From Chitinophagaceae bacterium (GTDB lineage: Bacteria; Bacteroidota; Bacteroidia; Chitinophagales; Chitinophagaceae): a stretch of DNA of 8,113 nt. The DNA is taken from assembly GCA_947447815.1 (NCBI GenBank), contig CANFLJ010000076.1, positions 1 to 8,113 of the forward strand, read 5' to 3'. A program made the translations under genes and the position numbers. Below the pieces are notes generated by a model that saw only the letters and a list, made by a program, of their open reading frames with translations, did no database searches and was not told the origin of the DNA. The first letter of the stretch is position 1, and each line of letters begins with the position of its first letter. Of this stretch, positions 1-6,751 are shown in pieces.

Positions 1-1382
1 GTATTATTCATATATTTTCCATACATTTTAGGGAACCAATGGTAGATACCCGCAAACATACCAAACATAGATGCAACACCCATTACAATGTGGAAGTGGG
101 CAATAACGAAGTATGTATCGTGCAAGTGAATATCGATAGAAGAGTTGCCCAACCAGATACCAGTAAGACCACCAGAGATGAATAAGCTAACGAAACCGAT
201 AGCGAATAACATTGCTGGAGTGAAACGGATATTCCCTTTCCATAATGTTGTTAACCAGTTGAATACTTTGATAGCAGAAGGAACGGCAATTAATAAAGTA
301 AGTAATACGAATATTGATCCTAAGAAAGGATTTAATCCGGTTACAAACATGTGGTGTGCCCATACCAAGAATGCCAGTACTGCAATAGCAAAAAGGGAAC
401 CTACCATCGCCATATAACCAAATATTGGTTTGCGTGAATTGGTAGATAATATTTCGCTCACCATTCCCATTGCTGGTAATAAGATGATGTACACCTCTGG
501 GTGACCTAAGAACCAGAATAAGTGCTGGAACAGAATTGCACTACCACCTTCGTTAGGTAAAGCTCCTACACCATTTACGAAGATATCGCTCAGGTAGAAA
601 GAGGTTCCAAAATTTCTATCGAATATTAATAAAATAAAGCCAGAGAATAATACCGGGAAAGAAAGTACACCAAGTACTGCTGTAAAGAATAATGCCCAGA
701 TGGTTAAAGGTAAACGAGTCATGCTCATACCCTTTGTACGCATGTTTAATACTGTAGCGATATAGTTAAGACCTCCTAATAAAGAAGATACCACGAATAA
801 AGCCATTGCTACTAACCAAAGATCCATCCCTGTTTTAGAACCGGGAGAAGCAGAACCTAGCGCACTTAAAGGAGGATAAGCTGTCCAGCCACCGCTAAAA
901 GGACCAGTTTCAACAAACATAGAAGATAGCATTACTACTCCTGCGATGAAGAAGAACCAGTAGCTAAGCATGTTCATGAAAGGAGAAGCCATATCTCTTG
1001 CACCCACCTGAAGTGGAATAAGGAAGTTGGCGAAAGTACCACTTAAACCAGCGGTTAATACGAAGAAAACCAACACGGTACCGTGGGTAGTAACCAGTGC
1101 ATAATAAGCTTCGGGAGTGATATGACCACCTTTAGCCCATTTGCCTAAAATATCTTCTAACCAAGGGAAAGTAGTATCGGGATAACCTAATTGTAAACGA
1201 AAGAAAACACTCATCAGACCACCTAAAACAGCCCATATCATACCAGTGATAAGGAATTGTTTAGCAATCATTTTATGATCCATACTAAAGATGTACTTGG
1301 ATATAAAAGACTGATGATGTTCGTGGTGATCGTGATGACCATGTGCATCATGTGCTGTATGTAAAGTAGCCTCGTGACTCAT
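1..1382 (-). CDS. coxA: cytochrome c oxidase subunit I (aa3-type), 3' end outside window
   Basis: Catalytic subunit of a proton-pumping heme-copper oxidase in the inner membrane, reducing O2 with electrons from CuA. The ATG is at 1382..1380 and 460 full codons are visible before the window ends; the C-terminal part is missing. Visible residues: His100 (heme a ligand, in TTHGT), Asp130 (D-channel entry, in ARDMASP), GHPEVY at 293-298 (CuB ligand His294, Glu296, cross-linking Tyr298), His343-His344 (CuB), Lys372 (K-channel, in PSAIKVF), His421-Asp422 (Mg site), His429 (heme a3) and His431 (heme a). Glu296 in GHPEV together with Asp130 and Lys372 indicates the A1 class of oxidases. Residues 1-24 form an unusual leader with ten histidines; the conserved family region begins near Met34-Asp-His-Lys. 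The gene starts 40 bases after coxB, so the two are probably co-transcribed. No clear Shine-Dalgarno sequence is seen, as is usual in Bacteroidota. Confidence 0.97.
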   Translation of the reverse strand, partial: MSHEATLHTAHDAHGHHDHHEHHQSFISKYIFSMDHKMIAKQFLITGMIWAVLGGLMSVFFRLQLGYPDTTFPWLEDILGKWAKGGHITPEAYYALVTTHGTVLVFFVLTAGLSGTFANFLIPLQVGARDMASPFMNMLSYWFFFIAGVVMLSSMFVETGPFSGGWTAYPPLSALGSASPGSKTGMDLWLVAMALFVVSSLLGGLNYIATVLNMRTKGMSMTRLPLTIWALFFTAVLGVLSFPVLFSGFILLIFDRNFGTSFYLSDIFVNGVGALPNEGGSAILFQHLFWFLGHPEVYIILLPAMGMVSEILSTNSRKPIFGYMAMVGSLFAIAVLAFLVWAHHMFVTGLNPFLGSIFVLLTLLIAVPSAIKVFNWLTTLWKGNIRFTPAMLFAIGFVSLFISGGLTGIWLGNSSIDIHLHDTYFVIAHFHIVMGVASMFGMFAGIYHWFPKMYGKYMNN

Positions 1383-1422
1383 ATTCTTATTCTTTTCTAT
1401 TGCTAAATTATTGTTGTTCTTA

Positions 1423-2517
1423 CTAGTTTTTAACCATTGTAGTGGTAGATACGGCAGAAGTTGCTGTAGCAGCCTTAGTAGTATCTACTGCTTTTTCTGC
1501 TGGTGCTTTCTCTGGAAAAGCGGCAAAGTAGTATGGTTTTTGTTTTGCTAACCATGCATCATATTCTTCCTGAGAAACTACTACAATCACACCCTTCATA
1601 GAGTAGTGACCATTGCCACACATCTGATCGCAACTGATTTCGTACTGGAAGTTTGGATTGCCAGTCTTTGTTTTCATTTCTTCAGTAGTAAACTTAGGCG
1701 TAAACCACATCGTAGTAGGGATACCTGGAACAGCATCCATTTTTAAACGAAACTGACTAAGACCAACATCATGAATTACATCTCTAGAACCGATGATTAA
1801 TTTGCATGGTCTGTTTTTTACAGCGTACATAGTACCTTCTGTAACGATATCATCATGCGTGAAAGGATCATCTTTTAAGTTAAGATCGGCGCTATCTCTC
1901 CATATTAAACCAAGAGAGTTAGATGCAGGATCGATAACTTTAAAGTATTTTTTACCAAAAGTTGCATCTTTACCTGGATAACGGAAGATCCATCCGAATT
2001 GTTTACCCGTAACTTCAATCTGAATAGCTTCTTTAGGAGCTTCGCTGGTAAAGAAAGACCAGTTTTTAAGACCAAAAACAATCAGACCAGTTAATACAAT
2101 TGCAGGAACTGAGGTCCATAGTATTTCCAGGAAATTACTATGAGAGAAGAAATAAACCTTGCGGTTTTCCTTTTCCTGATATTTATAAGCAAGTACAAAA
2201 AGCAATATTTGTGTTGCAATAAAAGTAACGCCAGTAACACCTAGTGTCCACCAGATCATTAAATCTACTTTTTCACCTTGAACAGAAGCAGCTTCTTTTG
2301 ATAATAATGATTTATCAAAATAAAGATGGTTGCAATACCAAACACCAATCAATCCCAAAACCAGGAATACAATCATCAGAAATCCGTTGATTTTATTGGT
2401 TTGTTTGCGGTTTTCTTCTTCTCCTTTTAGTACAGCAACGTATTCACTGGCTTTAGCTATTTGAAAAATAACTACAAATACCAGCAGTAAAACGGCTAAT
2501 GATAAGTACATAGTCAT
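1423..2517 (-). CDS. coxB: cytochrome c oxidase subunit II with CuA centre
   Basis: Subunit II of the aa3 oxidase, 364 residues. It accepts electrons on the periplasmic side through the binuclear CuA centre and passes them to heme a in CoxA. CuA ligands are visible: His249 (VIHDVG), Cys296, Cys300, His304 and Met307, giving C-x3-C-x3-H-x2-M. The residue between the cysteines that is usually Glu is Gln298. Four hydrophobic segments are seen, at about 4-21, 45-62, 89-111 and 132-150. The last two match the standard two-helix hairpin of subunit II and the first two are an N-terminal extension. The canonical aromatic QWYW patch is QFGW (173-176). The C-terminal tail from about 337 is rich in Ala and Thr. 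No CxxCH is present, so this is not a caa3 fusion. The start at 2517 is followed by a second Met codon two codons later (2511), an equally possible start. The stop is TAG. Confidence 0.96.
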   Translation of the reverse strand: MTMYLSLAVLLLVFVVIFQIAKASEYVAVLKGEEENRKQTNKINGFLMIVFLVLGLIGVWYCNHLYFDKSLLSKEAASVQGEKVDLMIWWTLGVTGVTFIATQILLFVLAYKYQEKENRKVYFFSHSNFLEILWTSVPAIVLTGLIVFGLKNWSFFTSEAPKEAIQIEVTGKQFGWIFRYPGKDATFGKKYFKVIDPASNSLGLIWRDSADLNLKDDPFTHDDIVTEGTMYAVKNRPCKLIIGSRDVIHDVGLSQFRLKMDAVPGIPTTMWFTPKFTTEEMKTKTGNPNFQYEISCDQMCGNGHYSMKGVIVVVSQEEYDAWLAKQKPYYFAAFPEKAPAEKAVDTTKAATATSAVSTTTMVKN

Positions 2518-2573
2518 AAAATATTCCGTAATTTTCTATTGTTATCTAATCCTTCTATTTTTATTGCTCCGTA

Positions 2574-2606
2574 ATATGCTGCAATAATAGGTATTGCAAA
2601 GCATAT
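2574..2606 (-). promoter_or_regulatory. bulged 13-bp inverted repeat upstream of coxB
   Basis: ATATGCTGCAATA (2574-2586) is complementary to TATTGC (2592-2597) plus AGCATAT (2600-2606). The loop is 5 bases (ATAGG) and two unpaired A (2598-2599) interrupt the right arm. This gives 13 base pairs with one bulge, about 57 bases before the coxB ATG. No T-run follows on the minus strand, so it does not look like a terminator. It could be an RNA structure in the coxB leader or a DNA operator with dyad symmetry. It does not match the FNR/CRP consensus. Confidence 0.45.
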
Positions 2607-2633
2607 ATTTTAGTATGCATCTTCACATACCTG

Positions 2634-2674
2634 AAAAATATTGTATAGACTTACTTGGTGCATCTATACAATAT
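2634..2674 (-). terminator. putative intrinsic terminator or attenuator after actF
   Basis: On the minus strand, 5 bases after the actF TAA, ATATTGTATAGA (2674..2663) pairs perfectly with TCTATACAATAT (2649..2638) across a 13-base loop. It is followed at once by a run of T (2638..2634). A perfect 12-bp stem plus T-run is the form of a rho-independent terminator. The stem is only A-T rich (three G-C pairs) and the loop is long, so termination may be partial. The position suggests that it lowers the amount of coxBA transcript relative to act transcript, or protects the 3' end of act mRNA. Confidence 0.6.
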
Positions 2675-2679
2675 GAATA

Positions 2680-3906
2680 TTATGTATGATGAATAATACT
2701 TTCTTTTAGGAACGGATGGTACTTAGAAATTAGTGGTTTGCTAGCTAATGCCTTGGCAACGAAATAAATCATTATTCCAACAAAGAAGCTTAATACACCA
2801 AAGTCGAACCAACCTAAAGATGCGCTACCTGGACGTACACTTCCCATTACCATCTGATAGAAATCTACCCAATGACCAAATATGATTAATACGGCCATGA
2901 AAGTAATTAAAGAGAAATTTCTTTTAGCCCCTCTCTTCATTAAGATAAGAATAGGGCAAACGAAATTGATAATTAAGTTTAAGAAGAATATACCTCTGTA
3001 TTCGCCCTGGAATCTATTTTTGAAATAGATCGTTTCTTCCGGCTGATTGGAATACCATATCAACATGAACTGAGAGAACCATAAGTATGTCCAGAAGATA
3101 GAGAAGGCAAACATGAATTTACCGATATCGTGTAACTGCTCTTCGGTAGTATATTCAAGGTATCCTTTATTTTTAAGGTAAACCACCCAAAGTGCTACCA
3201 AGCTCATACCACTTACAAAAGAACTTGCAAATGTATACCAGCTATACATGGTGCTGTACCAATGAGCATCGATACTCATTAACCATAACCAAGGAACAGT
3301 AGAACCAACTGTAAGTGCAAACCATACTAAGAACATGGAAGCTCTTACGGTATTTCTTAGAATGAAAGAAGCACCTACTTCTTTAGTCATAGCTTCTACA
3401 TCTGCTTCGCTGCTTAACTGTCTCATTCTCCAACCTAATAGAGACCAAAGACCCACTGCTAAAATAGACCAGATAGCAAAGAATTTTACGTTCAAGAAAC
3501 CAGACTTACCATTCAACACAGCATCTTTAGAAACAGCAGTAGTATCTAACCAATGATAGATATGATGTTTATCTGTAAATACTACAAATAATAATATAGC
3601 TAAGGTGATTGTACCAAAAATAGGCACTAATGTAGAAATTGCTTCCGGTATTCTTTTAAAAGAAACCTGCCATCCGCCCATTGCCAATGTAGTAACACAA
3701 ACAAAGAACATACTGGCATTACACACTAATGTCCAGAATATAGTATTGTACATTAATGTACCAATAAACTCAGCTTGTTGAGCCTCTGTACCTCGCCCTT
3801 TAGTAATAAAGCCAGCAACTATAGCTAGTACACCAATTGCTATCAGCGCTAAAGACCAAGTTTTTAATTTAGAAGGAATCTCAAAATTCAGTTTAACCGA
3901 TGCCAT
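2680..3906 (-). CDS. actF: alternative complex III subunit ActF (NrfD-type membrane protein)
   Basis: Integral membrane subunit of ACIII, 408 residues, a paralogue of ActC in the NrfD/PsrC family. About ten hydrophobic segments are visible, roughly at 15-35, 48-75, 93-111, 138-158, 184-208, 216-244, 263-286, 305-324, 330-351 and 364-386. Typical ActF landmarks are DKHHIYHWLD at 112-121 and the short loop GEYRGIFF at 301-308. In the family ActF is thought to help form the membrane arm and a possible proton path, not to bind the quinol. In line with this, the His of the ActC motif PIFHMGR is replaced by Gly98 in the similar ActF stretch PIFGTI. The start at 3906 is the only reasonable one, as the next Met is at residue 52. 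The gene follows actE by 57 bases and is the last act gene before a terminator-like hairpin. The stop is TAA. Confidence 0.92.
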   Translation of the reverse strand: MASVKLNFEIPSKLKTWSLALIAIGVLAIVAGFITKGRGTEAQQAEFIGTLMYNTIFWTLVCNASMFFVCVTTLAMGGWQVSFKRIPEAISTLVPIFGTITLAILLFVVFTDKHHIYHWLDTTAVSKDAVLNGKSGFLNVKFFAIWSILAVGLWSLLGWRMRQLSSEADVEAMTKEVGASFILRNTVRASMFLVWFALTVGSTVPWLWLMSIDAHWYSTMYSWYTFASSFVSGMSLVALWVVYLKNKGYLEYTTEEQLHDIGKFMFAFSIFWTYLWFSQFMLIWYSNQPEETIYFKNRFQGEYRGIFFLNLIINFVCPILILMKRGAKRNFSLITFMAVLIIFGHWVDFYQMVMGSVRPGSASLGWFDFGVLSFFVGIMIYFVAKALASKPLISKYHPFLKESIIHHT

Positions 3907-3963
3907 TTATTATATCTTTAATCTTGAAAAGTATTTATCTTAATCTTATATTTTCTAATAACA

Positions 3964-4590
3964 CTATTTAGCAGCTACCGCTTCTTTTGTAGTTGCTTTG
4001 CCTTCAGCTTGTTTTTGCTTGATGTAAGCAATTACTTGCCAACGTTGTTTTCTGTTCAATTGAGAAGCATAGCTACCCATTAAGTTTTTACCATAAGTAA
4101 CAGAATAGTACATCTGTCCTACAGGCATTGCTTCGTATTTTTTATCTCCAACCAATGTAGCTGGTTTTGCAGGATAAGGACCTTCGCCACCTTTATACAA
4201 TGGACCATTACCATCCAGTTTTGCACCATGACATATACCACAGTTAATCAGGTATAATCTTTCTGCTTCTACTAAATCGTTTTTAGATAGAGAGTCGATA
4301 GGACTTTTTACTTGCTTAGAAGCAAAGTAATTAGTAGTATCTCCAGTAGCATCTTTAGCAACATGGAAAGGCATTTCTTCACCTCTGGCAATAGTACCTG
4401 CAACAGGCATATTGGTATAATTGATACCAGAATCCTTTAGGTTGCTGTGGTCAGAGTATGTTTCGTATGCTCTGCTGTATGCCATATCAGGCATGTAAAC
4501 ATCATTTGGATTACGCTTAACTTCATCACTACAAGCAACGAAAGCAGTCATTCCAAATACAGATAATAATATGGTATAAAACTTCTTCAT
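3964..4590 (-). CDS. actE: alternative complex III subunit ActE, monoheme cytochrome c lipoprotein
   Basis: Periplasmic electron carrier subunit of ACIII, 208 residues. The N-terminus is a lipoprotein signal: Lys2-Lys3, a hydrophobic core, and the lipobox FVAC with Cys20 as the predicted acylated residue, so the protein should be anchored to the outer face of the inner membrane. One heme c site, CGICH, is at 117-121, with Met171 (NLMGSY) as the likely sixth heme ligand. Residues 103-195 form the cytochrome c fold; residues 21-100 are an extension seen in this family. The neighbours place it between the Fe-S/multiheme part of ACIII and the CuA of the oxidase. It starts 18 bases after actD, with AAAGAAG directly before the ATG, too close for a standard ribosome binding site. 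The stop is TAG. Confidence 0.94.
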   Translation of the reverse strand: MKKFYTILLSVFGMTAFVACSDEVKRNPNDVYMPDMAYSRAYETYSDHSNLKDSGINYTNMPVAGTIARGEEMPFHVAKDATGDTTNYFASKQVKSPIDSLSKNDLVEAERLYLINCGICHGAKLDGNGPLYKGGEGPYPAKPATLVGDKKYEAMPVGQMYYSVTYGKNLMGSYASQLNRKQRWQVIAYIKQKQAEGKATTKEAVAAK

Positions 4591-4608
4591 CTTCTTTTAA
4601 TTCTAATA

Positions 4609-5196
4609 TTAAGCAGCTACTGTTTTGTGTTCAAATAATACTTCATCTTTGTCATAACGACCTAACCACCAGCCTTCTTCCGCTACCTGAACGTCTACTT
4701 CTACAGCGCCGGTACCTTTCATAAAGCCTACAAGATCATCCACATTTGTTTTGTCGTTACATTCTATCACCATTACAAATAGATCGTCGGTAGCTCTTGG
4801 GTGAAAGTGGTGCTTTTTTACAAATGGTGCCAACTGACACAAGTAACAAAATGTAAGTACCATACCTACTGCTGCGAATAATACGGTCAACTCGAATATG
4901 ATTGGAATCCATGCTGGTAAAGCAAAGTGTGGTTTACCACCAATATCCAGCGGCCAGTCTTTGGTAAAGATCCAAGTAATACAACTTAATGCTGTAGTAG
5001 TACCGGTAATACCATAGATAAATCCTGCTGTATGTAAGCTTGTTTCTCTCATTCCTAATGCATGATCTAAACCATGAACAGCAAATGGAGTATAAACATC
5101 CTGAATTTTATATCCTGCAGTACGCGCTTTTTTGACTGCTGGAAAAAGTACATCCTCATCGTCAAAGCTAGCTACTACAAATTTCTTTTTAGCCAT
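4609..5196 (-). CDS. actD: alternative complex III subunit ActD (DUF3341 family)
   Basis: Small ACIII membrane subunit of 195 residues, family DUF3341. It has an N-terminal soluble domain (about 1-50, starting KKKFVVASFDDED), two transmembrane helices (about 57-77 and 93-122) separated by a short loop containing DWPLDIGGKP, and a C-terminal soluble domain with the typical RATDDLFVMVIE stretch near 134-145 and a GWWLGRY segment at 175-181. No cofactor motif is seen; the cysteines (72, 117, 120, 146) are not in a heme or Fe-S pattern. In the family ActD is structural, packing its helices against the ActC/ActF bundle. It sits 41 bases after actC and 18 before actE, which supports one operon. The start is followed at once by lysines and no upstream in-frame alternative is needed. 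Confidence 0.93.
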   Translation of the reverse strand: MAKKKFVVASFDDEDVLFPAVKKARTAGYKIQDVYTPFAVHGLDHALGMRETSLHTAGFIYGITGTTTALSCITWIFTKDWPLDIGGKPHFALPAWIPIIFELTVLFAAVGMVLTFCYLCQLAPFVKKHHFHPRATDDLFVMVIECNDKTNVDDLVGFMKGTGAVEVDVQVAEEGWWLGRYDKDEVLFEHKTVAA

Positions 5197-5237
5197 ATAT
5201 TTTCAATTATAAGAGCCCGATAATTTATTTAATAATA

Positions 5238-6707
5238 TTAGTTATGTCCTCCGTTTTCTACCGTAGTATGTCCATGACCACTATGTGCAAATACCTCGGC
5301 AGGTACATGCTCTAAATGATGCATTTTCTCCTTGTAGCTTTCACCGGTTGTTTTCAATACGTACTTAATTTCCGCAATTGCAATTACAGGGAAGTATTTA
5401 GCAAACAGGAAGAAGCAGGTAAAGAACAATCCAAATGTACCCATGTAGAAACCAATTTCCCAGGTAGTAGGACTGTAGTACACAGACCAGCTGGATGGTA
5501 AATAATCTCTGTACAAAGAAGTAACTATGATTACAAAACGCTCGAACCACATACCAATGTTTACTATTACACTCATGAAGAAAGTAACTACCAGATTTCT
5601 TCTCATTTTCTTGAACCAGAAGATCTGCGGGCTGATTACGTTACAAGCCATCATACCCCAGTAGCTCCATCCATAAGGACTGAATAAGTAAGCACGGCTA
5701 TACCAGAAAGTATATCCTTCATATTTATTCTGACTGTACCATCCCATGAATAACTCGGTTAAGTATGCTATACCTACGATAGATCCTGTTAATACAATTA
5801 CTTTATTCATTGCCTCAATGTGACCCATGGTAATATAATCTTCCATGCCAAATACCTTACGGATGATAATCATTAAGGATTGTACCATTGCAAAACCGGA
5901 GAATACTGCACCCGCAACAAAGTATGGAGGGAAGATGGTAGTATGCCATCCTGGAACAACCGAAGTAGCGAAGTCAAAAGATACAATTGTGTGTACAGAA
6001 AGTACCAGTGGTGTAGACAAACCTGCCAATACTAAAGAAAGACTTTCGTGTCTTTGCCAGTGCTTTGTAGAACCTGTCCAACCAAATGATGCTATACCAT
6101 ATAATCTTTTACGTAATTTAGTGAACGCTCTGTCTCTTACGGTTGCAAAATCCGGCAATAGACCAGAATACCAGAACAATAAAGAAACGGTGAAGTAAGT
6201 AGAAATCGCAAATACGTCCCAAAGAAGTGGAGAGTTGAAGTTAACCCATAATGGTCCTCTTGAGTTAGGGTAAGGCAAACAGAAGAATGCCATCCATACA
6301 CGACCCATGTGGAAGATAGGGAACTGACCGGCACACATTACCGCAAAAATCGTCATTGCTTCTGCAGCACGGTTTACACCTGTTCTCCATCCTTGTCTGA
6401 ACAGCAATAAGATAGCGGAAATAAGCGTACCAGCGTGACCGATACCAACCCACCAAACGAAGTTAGTAATATCCCAACCCCAACCGATAGTCTTGTTCAG
6501 GTTCCACTGACCAATACCATAAGTTACATCACGATATACAGAATAAACACCGAACATTAGTAAACAAACGGCAATGTAAAAACCAACATACCATAATTTA
6601 CTTGGCTTAGCTTCAATTGGACGAACAATATCTTCAGTTACCTGAGCAAAGGTTTTATGTCCGTAAACCAATGGTTCCCTTAGCTGCGACTCGTACTTTA
6701 AATGCAT
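5238..6707 (-). CDS. actC: alternative complex III subunit ActC (NrfD/PsrC-type quinol-oxidising membrane protein)
   Basis: Large membrane subunit of ACIII, 489 residues, the proposed menaquinol oxidation site next to the ActB iron-sulfur chain. About ten hydrophobic segments are visible, roughly at 38-58, 79-103, 113-143, 158-182, 221-247, 259-284, 302-324, 346-364, 371-398 and 415-445. Likely quinone-site residues are His133 in PIFHMGR and Asp164 in PLLWDVF, in agreement with conserved His and Asp described for ActC. His239 (SVHTIVSFDFA) and Asp245 are further conserved-looking polar residues within a membrane helix. The N-terminal stretch REPLVYGHKTF is typical of the family. The C-terminal tail after 460 is soluble and histidine-rich (463, 464, 467, 475, 478, 480, 488). 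It starts 44 bases after actB with no strong Shine-Dalgarno sequence. The stop is TAA. Confidence 0.95.
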   Translation of the reverse strand: MHLKYESQLREPLVYGHKTFAQVTEDIVRPIEAKPSKLWYVGFYIAVCLLMFGVYSVYRDVTYGIGQWNLNKTIGWGWDITNFVWWVGIGHAGTLISAILLLFRQGWRTGVNRAAEAMTIFAVMCAGQFPIFHMGRVWMAFFCLPYPNSRGPLWVNFNSPLLWDVFAISTYFTVSLLFWYSGLLPDFATVRDRAFTKLRKRLYGIASFGWTGSTKHWQRHESLSLVLAGLSTPLVLSVHTIVSFDFATSVVPGWHTTIFPPYFVAGAVFSGFAMVQSLMIIIRKVFGMEDYITMGHIEAMNKVIVLTGSIVGIAYLTELFMGWYSQNKYEGYTFWYSRAYLFSPYGWSYWGMMACNVISPQIFWFKKMRRNLVVTFFMSVIVNIGMWFERFVIIVTSLYRDYLPSSWSVYYSPTTWEIGFYMGTFGLFFTCFFLFAKYFPVIAIAEIKYVLKTTGESYKEKMHHLEHVPAEVFAHSGHGHTTVENGGHN

Positions 6708-6751
6708 CCGATAAAATATTTTCTTCTTACAAAAAATTAATACTTATTAAA

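Larger units (their letters stand above)
2518..2679 (-). promoter_or_regulatory. actF-coxB intergenic leader with several inverted repeats
   Basis: This 162-base spacer is by far the longest gap in the window; the others are 18 to 57 bases. It is AT-rich and holds a terminator-like hairpin next to the actF stop, a second large hairpin nearer coxB, and small overlapping repeats between them. It is the most likely place for an independent coxBA promoter or for read-through control. I looked for the Bacteroidota promoter form (TTG about 20 bases before TAnnTTTG) and found only imperfect matches, such as TATTATTG around 2584-2591 on the minus strand with no well-placed TTG upstream. No promoter is therefore called. 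A purine patch AAGGA lies too far (over 30 bases) from the coxB ATG to act as a normal ribosome binding site. Confidence 0.5.

Noticed and set aside
145..417. Plus-strand open frame of about 90 codons
   Set aside because: It lies fully antisense to well-conserved coxA sequence and shows no recognisable domain. The same applies to the other plus-strand open frames across coxB, actF, actC and actB.
2580..2612. Bacteroidota-type promoter for coxB
   Set aside because: TATGCTTTGC and TATTATTG only partly match TAnnTTTG and neither has a TTG at proper spacing, so no promoter was called.
6137..6456. Two minus-strand open frames of about 63-65 codons inside actC
   Set aside because: They are out-of-frame shadows of actC, whose own frame is intact and carries the family motifs.
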